64,000 bases of DNA from Flavobacterium sp. (GTDB lineage: Bacteria > Bacteroidota > Bacteroidia > Flavobacteriales > Flavobacteriaceae): NCBI RefSeq assembly GCF_017744675.1, contig NZ_JAGIAV010000005.1:177992-241991 (forward strand). Direction: 5' to 3'. A program made the translations under genes and the position numbers. Each line of letters begins with the position of its first letter. The first letter of the stretch is position 1. Under the pieces are notes generated by a model. The model was given only the letters and a program-made list of their open reading frames with translations, made no database searches and was not told where the DNA came from. Shown one piece after another: positions 1 through 8,358 of this stretch.

Positions 1-36
1 GTTTTGGAATTTGGAATTTAAAATATTGGAATTTTA
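1..36. repeat. GGAATTT word repeat
   Basis: A short AT-rich stretch made of repeated TTGGAATTT words. The same word, on the other strand, fills about 15.80-16.11 kb. It belongs to a degenerate intergenic repeat class and has no coding sense that I can see. Confidence 0.5.
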
Positions 37-273
37 TTCAGCATAAATTTCCCCACGATGCGGTTTCAAAGCATCTCTTACTTGAATCATATTTTCGTCG
101 GTTACAACCATAAAAGCGATGGCGTACATTTCGTCTATGATTTTGAATCCGGTAATATTTAAAGGCAATTTTTCGATTGCTATATATTCTTTTAAATGAA
201 TTTCGTGATGCTCAGCTGTTTTAGCTGAAGCTGGTCCGCGGAAATCCCAAATCAATTTTATTTTTCTAGACAT
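34..273 (-). CDS. conserved hypothetical protein, 79 aa
   Basis: I do not recognise a named family. The 79-residue product has no signal peptide or membrane segment, so it should be cytosolic. It has a compact alpha/beta look: a WDFRGP segment near residue 9, a helix with a His-rich stretch (AEHHEIHLKEY, about 20-30), then a strand-turn-strand region with KPHRGEIYAE at the end. This size and pattern resembles small ferredoxin-fold proteins, but that is inference. It stands alone, its ATG follows a poly-T stretch, and the next gene runs the other way. Codon use looks like its neighbours, so I take it as a real gene. Confidence 0.6.
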   Translation of the reverse strand: MSRKIKLIWDFRGPASAKTAEHHEIHLKEYIAIEKLPLNITGFKIIDEMYAIAFMVVTDENMIQVRDALKPHRGEIYAE

Positions 274-369
274 TTTTTTTTAAAGTTTCAAAGTGACAGA
301 GAGACAAAGGTACAAAGTCTTTCTTAAAGGTTCTGAGATTCTAAGATACTAAGGTTCTAAGTTTTTTCT

Positions 370-395
370 GTAGAGGCGCACTGCAGTGCGTCTAC
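370..395. repeat. palindromic GTAGAGGCGCAC repeat, copy 1
   Basis: An almost perfect palindrome centred on CTGCAG, with arms GTAGAGGCGCA and TGCGTCTAC; one base is extra in the left arm. It is followed by a second imperfect element (CGCAATGTGTTTCG ... ACACATTGCAGGGCG). A cleaner copy lies at 522-550. Such GC-rich hairpins in an AT-rich chromosome look like REP-type elements. Confidence 0.7.
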
Positions 396-521
396 GCAAT
401 GTGTTTCGCAATATATTAAACACATTGCAGGGCGTCTCTAATATGCTTTATGCTAAAAAAATCCCCGAAATCTCCAAAATCTGCGAGAGAAAAAACTTTG
501 AGATTTTGTTTCATATCTTCT

Positions 522-550
522 GTAGAGGCGCACCTGCAGTGCGCCTCTAC
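522..550. repeat. palindromic GTAGAGGCGCAC repeat, copy 2
   Basis: A perfect inverted repeat with 12-bp arms (GTAGAGGCGCAC and its complement) around a 5-base loop CTGCA. It would form a stable hairpin in either strand. It shares its arm with the element at 370-395. Confidence 0.8.
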
Positions 551-669
551 GATATACTTTGCGCCAATCTGTGTGCAAATTTTGCAGGAAATATAAAATC
601 TCATTTCAAAATAGTACTTTTGCATGTTCTTTTCATAGAAAGAAAAGCTAATAGAATAAAAACACAAAA

Positions 670-2229
670 ATGCCTAAAGAACTTTTACTTCAAGTTACAC
701 CAGAAATTGCTGCAAACGAATCATTGCTAAAAGACCATTTGTCTAAGCAAATCAAAGTTTCTGCTCAAGAAATCCAGCATGTTTCGATTTTAAAACGCTC
801 TATAGACGCGCGTCAGAAAGCGATTAAAATCAATTTGAAAGTTCTTATTTATTTGAAAGGCGAACCTTTTCAAGAAACTAAAATCGAGCTTCCTATATAT
901 AAAGATGTTTCCGATGCACAAGAAGTAATTGTGGTTGGAGCAGGCCCAGCGGGACTTTTTGCCGCTTTACAATTGATTGAATTAGGTTTAAAGCCAATCG
1001 TATTGGAACGGGGAAAAGATGTCCGAGGACGTCGTCGTGATTTAAAAGCAATCAACCGCGAACATATTGTAAACGAAGATTCGAATTATTGTTTTGGCGA
1101 AGGTGGAGCAGGAACGTACTCTGACGGAAAGTTGTACACGCGTTCTAAAAAACGTGGCGATGTAACTCGAATTTTAGAACTTTTAGTAGCTTTTGGAGCT
1201 TCAGAAGATATTTTGGTAGAAGCACATCCGCATATTGGAACCAATAAATTGCCTAAAATTATTGAAGATATTCGAAATAAAATTAGAGAATTTGGAGGTC
1301 AAGTTTTGTTCGAAACTCGAGTGAGCGATATTCTGGTAAAGAATAATGAAGTTGAAGGAATTGTAACTCAGAACGGAGATAAAATTCATGCCAATAAATT
1401 AATCTTGGCAACAGGACATTCAGCACGTGATATTTTTGAATTATTAGACAAAAAGAAAATTTTAATAGAAGCAAAACCTTTTGCTTTAGGAGTTCGTGCA
1501 GAACATTCGCAGGAATTAATAGATAGTATTCAGTACAGCTGTGATTTCCGTGGAGAGCATTTACCGCCAGCACCATATTCAATTGTAAAACAAGTTAACG
1601 GCCGAGGAATGTATTCGTTTTGTATGTGTCCGGGTGGTGTAATCGCGCCATGTGCGACAAGTCCGGGTGAAGTGGTTACAAACGGCTGGTCGCCATCTAA
1701 ACGAGATCAGTCAACGGCAAATTCTGGAATTGTGGTCGAATTGAAATTGGAAGATTTTAAACCTTTTGCAAAATTTGGCGCTTTGGCTGGAATGGAATTT
1801 CAAAAAAGCATCGAACAAAAAGCTTGGCATTTGGCGGGAGAGACTCAAAAAGTTCCGGCTCAAAGAATGATAGATTTTACCAAAAGCAAAGTTTCAGCAG
1901 ATATTCCGAAAACTTCTTATGTTCCTGGAACTACTTCGGTTGAATTGGGACAGGTTTTTCCAGGATTTTTGACTCAGATTATGCGTCAAGGTTTTCAAGA
2001 TTTTGGAAAATCAATGCGTGGTTATTTAACTAACGGAGCCATTTTACATGCGCCAGAAAGCAGAACTTCATCACCAGTAAGAATTCCGAGAGATCCTATG
2101 ACCTTAGAGCATTTGCAAATCAAAGGATTATACCCTTGCGGGGAAGGTGCAGGTTACGCTGGCGGAATTATTTCTGCAGCAATCGATGGTGAAAAATGTG
2201 CCTTAATGATTGCGGAATCCTTGAAATAA
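670..2229 (+). CDS. FAD-dependent dehydrogenase of the COG2509 type
   Basis: The 519-residue protein belongs to a family of uncharacterised cytosolic flavoproteins. Residues 1-80 form the extra N-terminal alpha/beta domain usual in this family (KIKVSAQEIQHVSILKRSID). The FAD dinucleotide-binding fold begins at about 85, with the GAGPAG loop at 90-95 and an acidic strand end at VLERG. A glycine-rich GEGGAGTYSDGKL segment follows at about 138-151. The C-terminal FAD contact reads GLYPCGEGAGYAGG near residue 490. Length fits the family. The natural substrate is unknown. It appears to be a single-gene unit; the next gene starts 74 bases on and is unrelated. FAD binding is well supported; the reaction is not. 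Confidence 0.85.
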   Translation: MPKELLLQVTPEIAANESLLKDHLSKQIKVSAQEIQHVSILKRSIDARQKAIKINLKVLIYLKGEPFQETKIELPIYKDVSDAQEVIVVGAGPAGLFAALQLIELGLKPIVLERGKDVRGRRRDLKAINREHIVNEDSNYCFGEGGAGTYSDGKLYTRSKKRGDVTRILELLVAFGASEDILVEAHPHIGTNKLPKIIEDIRNKIREFGGQVLFETRVSDILVKNNEVEGIVTQNGDKIHANKLILATGHSARDIFELLDKKKILIEAKPFALGVRAEHSQELIDSIQYSCDFRGEHLPPAPYSIVKQVNGRGMYSFCMCPGGVIAPCATSPGEVVTNGWSPSKRDQSTANSGIVVELKLEDFKPFAKFGALAGMEFQKSIEQKAWHLAGETQKVPAQRMIDFTKSKVSADIPKTSYVPGTTSVELGQVFPGFLTQIMRQGFQDFGKSMRGYLTNGAILHAPESRTSSPVRIPRDPMTLEHLQIKGLYPCGEGAGYAGGIISAAIDGEKCALMIAESLK

Positions 2230-2303
2230 TTGACTTCAGGTTTTTTGGTCTAGTAAAGATTGTTATCTTAGTATTCTGATTTTAATAGAATATTCCCCCA
2301 AAG

Positions 2304-3005
2304 ATGACCATACAAGAAATCGAAAAAAAATACGGATTTGAATACCCTTTCTTATACAAACAACTAGATGCCGATGGTATGTTGGATGTTGGAGAATATG
2401 GTCCAAATTGGTATACAGATGTTTATCCTACTTTAAAAGACAATCCGCCTTTACTTTTGCATTCGTATGATTTTGAATCGCTGAATTTAAAATCTGTTGC
2501 CGAAGAAATAGAAGAACTTCAAGACCCAGAAGATTATCGTAACATTAATCCAGAATTTAAGTTTATTCCGTTTGCCAAAAGCGGCAGTGGCGATCATTAT
2601 TGTTTTTTCTTAAACGAAGAAAATAATGGAGATGTGCCAATTGTCTACGTTTGGCACGACATGAATGAAGTGAATTATCTGGCAAAAAATCTACAGGATT
2701 TTATCTTCAAAGTTTTATTGATCGATATGTCGAAACAAGATACTTACAACGAACTCAGCGACCAAGAATTTAGAGACGATATCGAATTGGTTTTTAAATC
2801 GCACAAAAAATATTTGACCGATCGTCAAAATGCCATTCTTGAAGAGATTCTAAAACGAGAACTCATCGATTATGAAATAAACGTTTCACCAAAAATTGTA
2901 GAGTCGGCTAGAGGTTTGTTAACAGATTATGAGTTAGAATCTATTGTCAACGAAGTAATTCCTTTCGATAAAATGAATCAAAGTTTTAAATATTCAAACG
3001 ATTAG
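2304..3005 (+). CDS. SMI1/KNR4 (SUKH) family protein
   Basis: The 233-residue cytosolic protein looks like a SUKH-superfamily member. The support is the N-terminal helix (EIEKKYGFEYPFLYKQL), a Tyr/Trp-rich segment, and the strand pair around FIPFAKSGSGDHYCFFL (about 92-108), where a G-D-x-Y-hydrophobic pattern is typical, followed by IVYVWHDMNEV. Residues 150-233 are a more charged helical tail. SUKH proteins are often immunity proteins of polymorphic toxins, but many orphan copies exist and some have other roles. No toxin gene is adjacent. The gene ends 22 bases before the next one, so the two are probably cotranscribed. Confidence 0.6.
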   Translation: MTIQEIEKKYGFEYPFLYKQLDADGMLDVGEYGPNWYTDVYPTLKDNPPLLLHSYDFESLNLKSVAEEIEELQDPEDYRNINPEFKFIPFAKSGSGDHYCFFLNEENNGDVPIVYVWHDMNEVNYLAKNLQDFIFKVLLIDMSKQDTYNELSDQEFRDDIELVFKSHKKYLTDRQNAILEEILKRELIDYEINVSPKIVESARGLLTDYELESIVNEVIPFDKMNQSFKYSND

Positions 3006-3027
3006 TTTTTAATGCAAAATATTCTCT

Positions 3028-4113
3028 ATGAACTTTTTCTCTAACTTGTTTGGGCGCAATAGTGATCCGAAATCCATAATTTCTTTTGATATCATAAATT
3101 CTATTTACTCCTATCTATATAGTGAGCAGTATAATCTTGAATTTAAAGTAAAAGGAATTCAGGAAGATGTTATTGTTAATTTATATAACTTTCCAACCTC
3201 TCTGGATCATGAAGAAGGAAATGCAGAAATAAAGAAAGCAGGTTTTAACAATCCTTATGAAGTTTTAAATGAGCTTTATAAAAAAATGGATATTGCCGCT
3301 CTTTCTGATGATGCGATTCAGGAAGGATTAGAATATGATTTTATTCACATTCAGTTTTATTCAGAACCGACTTCAGAGGAGAAGAAGTTCTTTAAGCGTT
3401 CTGTAAAAAACTTTGTCATCTTTTTTTGCTGTACTAATAGTTTAGAAACAAACGATTTTAAAATATTGTACTCCGGAAGACATTTCTTCGACTACACGCA
3501 AGGATTATTAGAAAGCGAGCTTTTAGATATAGACAATCCAAAGAATGAAAGCCAAGCAATAGGAATAAAAGATTTTAAATTGGTTTTGCAAGGCATCTGC
3601 CAGTATTTGGATATAGAAATTCCTGAAACGGTAGAACTTCCTTCGTCTGAAAATTTAGTAGAAACGGAAGAAGCTACTTTAGAAACTTTTGAAGAATTTG
3701 TAAAATTGGTTACTCGAGGCAATATTGAAGAGGAAGAACTCAAAAAGCAATCGAAAATTCTTCTCGAAAATTACCAAAAAGGAAGTACTGAATATCACGC
3801 CATTGTTTTTGGCCATTTTGATTTTTTCGAAAGTATTGATGCTTGGAACAGCGACTGGAAATTCGATCCTGAAGATGCAGAATATTTTATTTCTGAAATG
3901 ATTGGTGAAGATTTGAATTTCGAATATCCCGAAGAAACCTATAGCCATGACTTGTTTCCGTACATACAAACAGCTTTAGAAAAACGAGGCTTTGAATTAA
4001 TGAGCTACAATACAAATGGCGATAATTATTTGTTTTTTGTTGCCAATAAAGAAGATGTAGACAGAATTTTAGAATTATCAGAAATTACTAAAATTGAAAT
4101 TGATCAATTGTAA
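3028..4113 (+). CDS. hypothetical protein, 361 aa, two-part, acidic
   Basis: I do not recognise the N-terminal part (about 1-190), an alpha/beta region ending in ILYSGRHFFDYTQG. The C-terminal part (about 218-361) is very acidic and carries FGHFDFFESIDAWNSDWKFDPEDAEYFI (read from about 265), which loosely recalls DUF6630-type domains; this is weak. A Glu/Thr-rich linker (about 200-220) separates the halves. There is no signal peptide or membrane segment. It follows the SUKH-type gene by 22 bases on the same strand, so the pair may act together, perhaps as immunity-like cytosolic proteins. Function is unknown. Confidence 0.55.
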   Translation: MNFFSNLFGRNSDPKSIISFDIINSIYSYLYSEQYNLEFKVKGIQEDVIVNLYNFPTSLDHEEGNAEIKKAGFNNPYEVLNELYKKMDIAALSDDAIQEGLEYDFIHIQFYSEPTSEEKKFFKRSVKNFVIFFCCTNSLETNDFKILYSGRHFFDYTQGLLESELLDIDNPKNESQAIGIKDFKLVLQGICQYLDIEIPETVELPSSENLVETEEATLETFEEFVKLVTRGNIEEEELKKQSKILLENYQKGSTEYHAIVFGHFDFFESIDAWNSDWKFDPEDAEYFISEMIGEDLNFEYPEETYSHDLFPYIQTALEKRGFELMSYNTNGDNYLFFVANKEDVDRILELSEITKIEIDQL

Positions 4114-4119
4114 TATTTG

Positions 4120-4215
4120 CCACGAATTCACGAATTTATTTAAAAACTTTACGCATAGATTTTAAAAATAAAATTTGTGAATTGCTCCGCCTGTTCGCTA
4201 TCGCTCGAGTCGTGG
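4120..4215. repeat. degenerate intergenic repeat (CCACGAATTCACGAATT and CGCTATCGCTCG words)
   Basis: The region joins a CCACGAATTCACGAATTT word to a GTTCGCTATCGCTCGAG word and ends in CGTGGCG, so the ends are roughly complementary. The first word recurs near 63.31 kb. The second recurs at about 15.89 and 15.97 kb. It sits between two convergent genes. Confidence 0.55.
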
Positions 4216-4224
4216 CGAAAAAAA

Positions 4225-5184
4225 CTATGGGATCAAAATAATTTTTCCGGTGCTTTTTCTGCTTTCCAAGAAATCATGTGCCAGTTTTCCTTCTGATAAT
4301 TTGAATGATGTTGGTTCAGAAAGTTTGATTTTTCCTTCAGTGATCCAGCTGAACAATTGAGTTGCTCTTTTAATTCTTTCTTCTTTAGAGTTTAAATAAC
4401 TCCACAAATCTCCACCAGTCAAAGTTTTAGAGCCATCCATTAACATTCTTGGATCTACCGGTTCAGGATCGCCACCCGCCATTCCGAAGAAAACGACTTG
4501 ACCGCATTCTTTAGTGACTTCAAAACTTTCTTTTAAAGTGCTTCCGATACTATCGTAAACAACATCAATACCATTTGGAAGAATTTTAAAAACTTGCGAT
4601 TTCCAATCGTCATTATAAAGAAAAACATGATCAGCGCCTTGTTCAAATCCGATTTTTGCTTTTTCAGAAGATGAGGTTAAACCAATAACAGTTGCTCCCA
4701 AAAGTTTGCTAATTTGTGTTAGTATTTGTCCAACACCACCAGCGACTGCATGTATTAAAACAGTTTCTCCTTTTGCAGTTTTATGGCTGTCGGTGGCCAA
4801 ATAATGAGCTGTTAAACCTTGCAATAAAACAGAAGCTGCGGTTTCAAAAGAAATGCTTTCAGACAACGGAATAATGTGATTGACATTTACGGCAACCAGT
4901 TCTGCATTGGCAAACGGAGCATCTGCAAAAGCCACGCGATCCCCAATTTTAAATTCTGGATGACTATTGGAATCAACCACAATTCCTGCGCCTTCATAAC
5001 CGGCAATAAAAGGCGGATTTCCTTTTAAGTGATAATTCCCTTTACGTCGGTAAACATCGGCAAAATTTAGTCCAATGGCTTTCATCTCAACTAAAATCTC
5101 ATCGTTTTTTAATTGTGGATTAGGGATTTCTATATATTCTAAAACATCTGATTCTCCAAAAGAAGAAAAGGTAAGTGCTTTCAT
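4225..5184 (-). CDS. zinc-independent quinone oxidoreductase (zeta-crystallin type)
   Basis: A 319-residue medium-chain dehydrogenase/reductase that probably reduces quinones or alpha,beta-unsaturated carbonyls with NADPH in the cytosol. The GroES-like half includes the family signature around GLNFADVYRRKG (38-49) and IAGYEGAGIV (60-69). The nucleotide-binding half has HAVAGGVGQILTQ (145-157), the AxxGGVG motif of NADPH-linked quinone reductases. The catalytic zinc ligands of alcohol dehydrogenases are missing, as expected for this branch. Length is normal. It is transcribed alone; the upstream cupin gene on the same strand has its own terminator. True substrate is uncertain. Confidence 0.88.
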   Translation of the reverse strand: MKALTFSSFGESDVLEYIEIPNPQLKNDEILVEMKAIGLNFADVYRRKGNYHLKGNPPFIAGYEGAGIVVDSNSHPEFKIGDRVAFADAPFANAELVAVNVNHIIPLSESISFETAASVLLQGLTAHYLATDSHKTAKGETVLIHAVAGGVGQILTQISKLLGATVIGLTSSSEKAKIGFEQGADHVFLYNDDWKSQVFKILPNGIDVVYDSIGSTLKESFEVTKECGQVVFFGMAGGDPEPVDPRMLMDGSKTLTGGDLWSYLNSKEERIKRATQLFSWITEGKIKLSEPTSFKLSEGKLAHDFLESRKSTGKIILIP

Positions 5185-5254
5185 TTTTAGTTTTTTTAAT
5201 GTTTACAAAGAACGGAAAATATATTGGCTCCACTTTAAAGATAACCTCAAAAAA

Positions 5255-5281
5255 AAAGTAACAACTTGAGGTTGTTACTTT
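5255..5281 (-). terminator. rho-independent terminator after the cupin gene
   Basis: A perfect 11-bp stem AAAGTAACAAC / GTTGTTACTTT with a 5-base loop. Read on the minus strand it is followed by a run of T, 37 bases after the cupin stop codon. Confidence 0.85.
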
Positions 5282-5317
5282 GAGTTAAATTAAAAGGTTG
5301 AGATACCTAATAATGGT

Positions 5318-5701
5318 TTATTTTTTAGTTGTAGGTTTTATTTCTGTTACAATCAAATTCACAGTTGTATCCCCTATATTTTTTGCCATATGTGTAACAG
5401 CAGGTATGTACATGGCATCTCCGGCTTTAATATCGATAGTAACGGGCGCTTTGCCTTTATCGGTTATTTCAATTTTTCCATCAGCCAATGCATAGATGGT
5501 GTGGTCAGGATGATGATGCCATGGAATTGTTTCTCCCGGAGTAATCTCAACTTGCATTATTCTTACCCTTTCATTCTCAAGAATTACTTTTTTATACGCG
5601 TTAGGCGCTGCTTTTAATGGGTCTTGTGCATAGATATTCATACTTAACATCAAAAGTAATAGTATGAATAGAGGCATTAAGTTGTTTTTAATTGTTTTCA
5701 T
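5318..5701 (-). CDS. exported single-domain cupin protein
   Basis: The 127-residue protein starts with a signal peptide (about 1-25, hydrophobic run LMPLFILLLLMLSM, then NIYAQ). The mature part is one small cupin barrel. The first cupin motif reads PGETIPWHHHPDHTIYALADG (55-75), with a His cluster suited to metal binding. The second reads GDAMYIPAVTHMAKNIGD (about 94-111), with another His. It is therefore probably a metal-binding periplasmic protein, but small cupins cover many functions and no substrate can be named. A riboswitch-like element lies upstream on the same strand. A terminator follows. Confidence 0.8.
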   Translation of the reverse strand: MKTIKNNLMPLFILLLLMLSMNIYAQDPLKAAPNAYKKVILENERVRIMQVEITPGETIPWHHHPDHTIYALADGKIEITDKGKAPVTIDIKAGDAMYIPAVTHMAKNIGDTTVNLIVTEIKPTTKK

Positions 5702-5758
5702 TTCATTTCTTTTTTATTGGTTAAATTTTTCCAGAATTGTTTATTGCGTGTTCTTTTT

Positions 5759-5803
5759 GAGAACTTTGTCATAGTTGCGTTTTATGGAAAAGACAGAGTT
5801 CTC
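5759..5803. other. long-loop hairpin in the cupin leader
   Basis: Arms GAGAACTTTGTC and GACAGAGTTCTC pair at 11 of 12 positions around a 21-base loop. In the cupin transcript the hairpin lies between the riboswitch-like element and the start codon. No T-run follows it on the minus strand, so it is not a standard terminator; it could be part of an expression platform. Confidence 0.45.
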
Positions 5804-5834
5804 TTGTAGCGCATTTTTTTAATTAGTGCTAAGA

Positions 5835-6010
5835 GGCAGATTTCCTGACTCGAAAAATTACGGTTAGGATATTTAACTAGAAAAATTGGATTTCATTTTG
5901 CAGATGAGGTCCCTGGATTTAGGTACTGAAGATTCCCATGAAGCCTGCTTGAATCCGTCGTTTTTTTCGGCTTATCTTCACTAGTTTGGGAAATTGAAGT
6001 GCGATAAATA
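5835..6010 (-). promoter_or_regulatory. cobalamin-riboswitch-like element (candidate)
   Basis: On the minus strand the 3' end reads GAGTCAGGAAATCTGCC (5851 down to 5835), close to the cobalamin riboswitch B12-box consensus GAGTCAGGAGACCTGCC. About 70-90 bases upstream is a GGGAATC segment followed by AATCCAGGGACC and CATCTGCAAA, which loosely follow the conserved core (GGGAA, AATCC, GGGAC, CTGTAA). The core is imperfect and the usual TGGGAAGG motif is not seen, so this may be a divergent or decayed copy. The next gene on this strand is the cupin gene, 134 bases further. No cobalamin gene is visible in the window. Confidence 0.45.
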
Positions 6011-6154
6011 GCGTCTATTTTGGGACATCTAATTTACAAAAAAAAGAGATGTGAAATGTTTTAAAATTAAATTATTAGACCTGTTATTGTTTGAAGCGCA
6101 TTTGTTTTTAATTATTTGTATTTGTGTTAATCCGAATATTCATGAAATTACATA

Positions 6155-6196
6155 ATAAAACCATTAGTAAATACTTGTAATTACCAATGGTTTTAT
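6155..6196 (-). terminator. terminator-like hairpin after the aminopeptidase gene
   Basis: Arms ATAAAACCATTAGTAA and TTACCAATGGTTTTAT pair with one mismatch around a 10-base loop. On the minus strand a T-rich tail follows. It lies 50 bases past the stop codon of the aminopeptidase gene. Confidence 0.7.
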
Positions 6197-6244
6197 AACT
6201 GTTTTAGATTTTATTTTTAGGGTGCTTTTAAAACTTTTAAGGTT

Positions 6245-7645
6245 TTATATTTTCGGCAATTTCATATCGTTAAAAGTGCTTTTTTGTTTGGCTAAAGCTT
6301 CGATGTCCTGCCATTTTCTAGGAGAATCTGCCGAAAGGTTTTCGTATGAATCTTTTAGCATTAAAATATCATCTTCGATACGAACGCCAATATTCCACCA
6401 CTTTTTATCGCATTTACTGTTTGGCGGAATGTAAATTCCAGGTTCAACTGTAAGAATCATGTTTTCTTTTAAAGTTCCCATGTAATTTCCTTTGTCGTGA
6501 ACATCTAAACCAAGAAAATGCGAACAGCCATGCGGATAATAAATTCTGGAATCTTTAGGATCGGTAATAATTCCTAGTTTGAGCAATCCAGCAGTTATGA
6601 CTTCTTTTGCTTTTTTGTTTAAATCCTGAATAGGAGTTCCTTCCTTACAGATTTTAAAAACTTCTTCCTGCGCCTCATAAACGATTTGATAAATCGCTTT
6701 CTGCTCTTCAGTAAATTTCCCGTTTGCAGGAACTGTTCTTGTAACGTCTGCAGAATAACCGTGGTATTCAGAACCAACATCCATCAGCAGTAACTGATTG
6801 TCGATTTTTGTAGCATTATTATCTCCATAGTGCAAAATACATCCGTTTGCTCCAGCTCCAACAATTGGAGGATAGCCTTCGTCCTCTGCACCATAATGTC
6901 TGTGAACGTAAGCATGAATTCCGTCAGCTTCATTTTCGCTCATATCAGGTCCAACTGCTTTCATCACTTCATTGTGAGCAACGCAAGAAAGTTTTACCGT
7001 TTTACGCATCAGAACGAGTTCTTCTGGGGTTTTTATTTCGCGAAGAGAATTGGTTATTTTGTCAAATAAAGTTGTGGAAGCTTCATTTGCTGTTGTAATT
7101 CCAGCTTTTGATTTAAACGATTTCAATAAAGCATATAAGTTATCCGGATTATTGCTTTCGGCAACATCTGTTGGAAATTTGTCGTAAATGACTTTTTCAA
7201 ATTTTGAAAAATCAATATCAAATGCATTAAAATCTTTTCCATTATAAGCAGTTGTAAAACCTAATTTCGATTTAGCGCCTTCAATTCCTAAGCGTCTTCC
7301 TGTCCAAGTTTCGCGAGCTGCGTTTCTTTCTCTTACAAAAAGAACTTCGTTATATTTTTCTGCTCCTTGCGGTTCTTTAAAAAGCAATAAAATAGCATCT
7401 GGTTCTTTGTATCCTGCTAAATAATACATGTCGGGATTTGCGTGGTAATTGTAATTAATGTCTTTTGAAAAAACTTTTTCTGGATAAGAAAAAACAACGG
7501 CAACCGAGTTTGCAGGCATTAAAGCCCTAAAAGCCTCGCGTCGTCCTTTATGAAATTCTTTTCTGAGATAATCTGTTGGTAGGTTTTCTTGCGAATGAAC
7601 AAAGGTTGCGGTCAATGCAAGGGCAAAAAATAGAAATTTTTTCAT
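6245..7645 (-). CDS. exported Xaa-Pro aminopeptidase (aminopeptidase P, M24B)
   Basis: The enzyme removes N-terminal residues next to proline. The 466-residue product has a signal peptide (MKKFLFFALALTATFVHSQ, 1-19), which places it in the periplasm or outside. Residues about 25-170 are the creatinase-like N domain and 205-450 the pita-bread catalytic domain. The five expected dimetal ligands are all visible: Asp289 (LLMD), Asp300 (YSAD), His376 (HGCSHFLGLDVHD), Glu401 (TVEPG) and Glu424 (GVRIED). Length suits the family. The gene is alone, with a hairpin terminator after it. E. coli PepP is cytosolic, so export is a feature of this branch. Confidence 0.92.
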   Translation of the reverse strand: MKKFLFFALALTATFVHSQENLPTDYLRKEFHKGRREAFRALMPANSVAVVFSYPEKVFSKDINYNYHANPDMYYLAGYKEPDAILLLFKEPQGAEKYNEVLFVRERNAARETWTGRRLGIEGAKSKLGFTTAYNGKDFNAFDIDFSKFEKVIYDKFPTDVAESNNPDNLYALLKSFKSKAGITTANEASTTLFDKITNSLREIKTPEELVLMRKTVKLSCVAHNEVMKAVGPDMSENEADGIHAYVHRHYGAEDEGYPPIVGAGANGCILHYGDNNATKIDNQLLLMDVGSEYHGYSADVTRTVPANGKFTEEQKAIYQIVYEAQEEVFKICKEGTPIQDLNKKAKEVITAGLLKLGIITDPKDSRIYYPHGCSHFLGLDVHDKGNYMGTLKENMILTVEPGIYIPPNSKCDKKWWNIGVRIEDDILMLKDSYENLSADSPRKWQDIEALAKQKSTFNDMKLPKI

Positions 7646-7906
7646 TTTTCGGGTTTTTTATTGATGATTTTTTGGCTTTTTGATTGATGCAAATTACAAA
7701 AAAAATAAAGCGATTGAATTGAAATTAAAATATTGAAAGATAAAACTTTAAATAAAATGCAGTAACTTAGATAAAGAAAATAATGATTTTTACTAAAATC
7801 TAAATTTTAAAAAACCGCTAACTGGGCATGAATATTGAGTAAAGAATTTTTAGAGAGTGATTTTAATCTTCAAAAAACAAATTATAAATCTTTAAAATAC
7901 ATTTTT

Positions 7907-8344
7907 ATGAAAAAATACACATTTGCAGTCCTTTCCGTTTTAACGTTATTATTTGCATCATGCTCGGCATCAAAAACAGATAAAAGCGCTGGCGATCTAT
8001 TTGGCACCACTTGGGAATTAGAATACATTTCGGGACCAAGAATTGCTTTTGAGGGATTATATCCGAATAAAAAACCACAAATTACCTTTGATCAGAAAGA
8101 GACAAAAGTTTTTGGAAATAATGGATGCAATGGTTACAGCGCACCCTATACTTTGAGTGGTAAAAAGTTGACTTTTGGAGAACCTGGTCCAACAACAATG
8201 ATGTTTTGTGAAGGTGGAGGAGAACAGCAGTTTGTAAAACAAATGTCAAAAATTACAAGCTATAGCATCGATACAGATGGAAAGTTGATTTTGAATGAAG
8301 GCGATGTCGCAATGATGCGATTTAAAAAAGTAGCAAAACAATAA
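7907..8344 (+). CDS. META-domain lipoprotein (HslJ-like)
   Basis: A 145-residue lipoprotein when started at the ATG at 7907. This start gives a clean lipoprotein signal (MKKYTFAVLSVLTLLFASC, lipid Cys19), while an upstream TTG at 7835 would put 24 unlikely residues before it. The mature part is a META domain: FGTTWELEYISG opening, PQITFDQKETKVFGNNGCNGYSAPY (strong GNNGCNGY signature), then TTMMFCEGGGEQQFVKQM. META proteins such as HslJ are envelope proteins linked to stress or antibiotic tolerance, with no known enzymatic reaction. The gene is monocistronic and ends in a two-way terminator. Confidence 0.85.
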   Translation: MKKYTFAVLSVLTLLFASCSASKTDKSAGDLFGTTWELEYISGPRIAFEGLYPNKKPQITFDQKETKVFGNNGCNGYSAPYTLSGKKLTFGEPGPTTMMFCEGGGEQQFVKQMSKITSYSIDTDGKLILNEGDVAMMRFKKVAKQ

Positions 8345-8358
8345 TGTAAGCTAGTTCA

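Larger units (their letters stand above)
274..669. other. intergenic region of repeats between divergent genes
   Basis: This 396-bp gap holds several repeat types: CTTTGT/GACAAAGG words (about 282-320), a TCTAAGATACTAAGG word cluster (about 330-362), two palindromic GTAGAGGCGCAC elements (listed separately), and an AAATCTGCGAGAGAAAAAAC segment (about 475-496) that recurs near 49.03 kb. Short ORFs read across the repeats are not credible. The promoter of the FAD protein gene probably lies in the last 80 bases, for example the TACTTTTG box at about 614-621. Confidence 0.5.

Noticed and set aside
386..730. A plus-strand ORF of 114 codons and an antisense ORF at 416-667 before the FAD protein gene
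   Set aside because: Both are read across palindromic and word repeats, have Cys/Phe/Asn-rich nonsense composition and overlap the start of a real gene.
2304..4113. A complete polymorphic toxin-immunity locus
   Set aside because: There is no toxin, RHS/WXG or secretion-related gene beside the SUKH-type gene.
7835..7906. Longer N-terminus for the META lipoprotein from a TTG start
   Set aside because: It would place 24 polar residues before a clean lipoprotein signal; the ATG at 7907 fits better.
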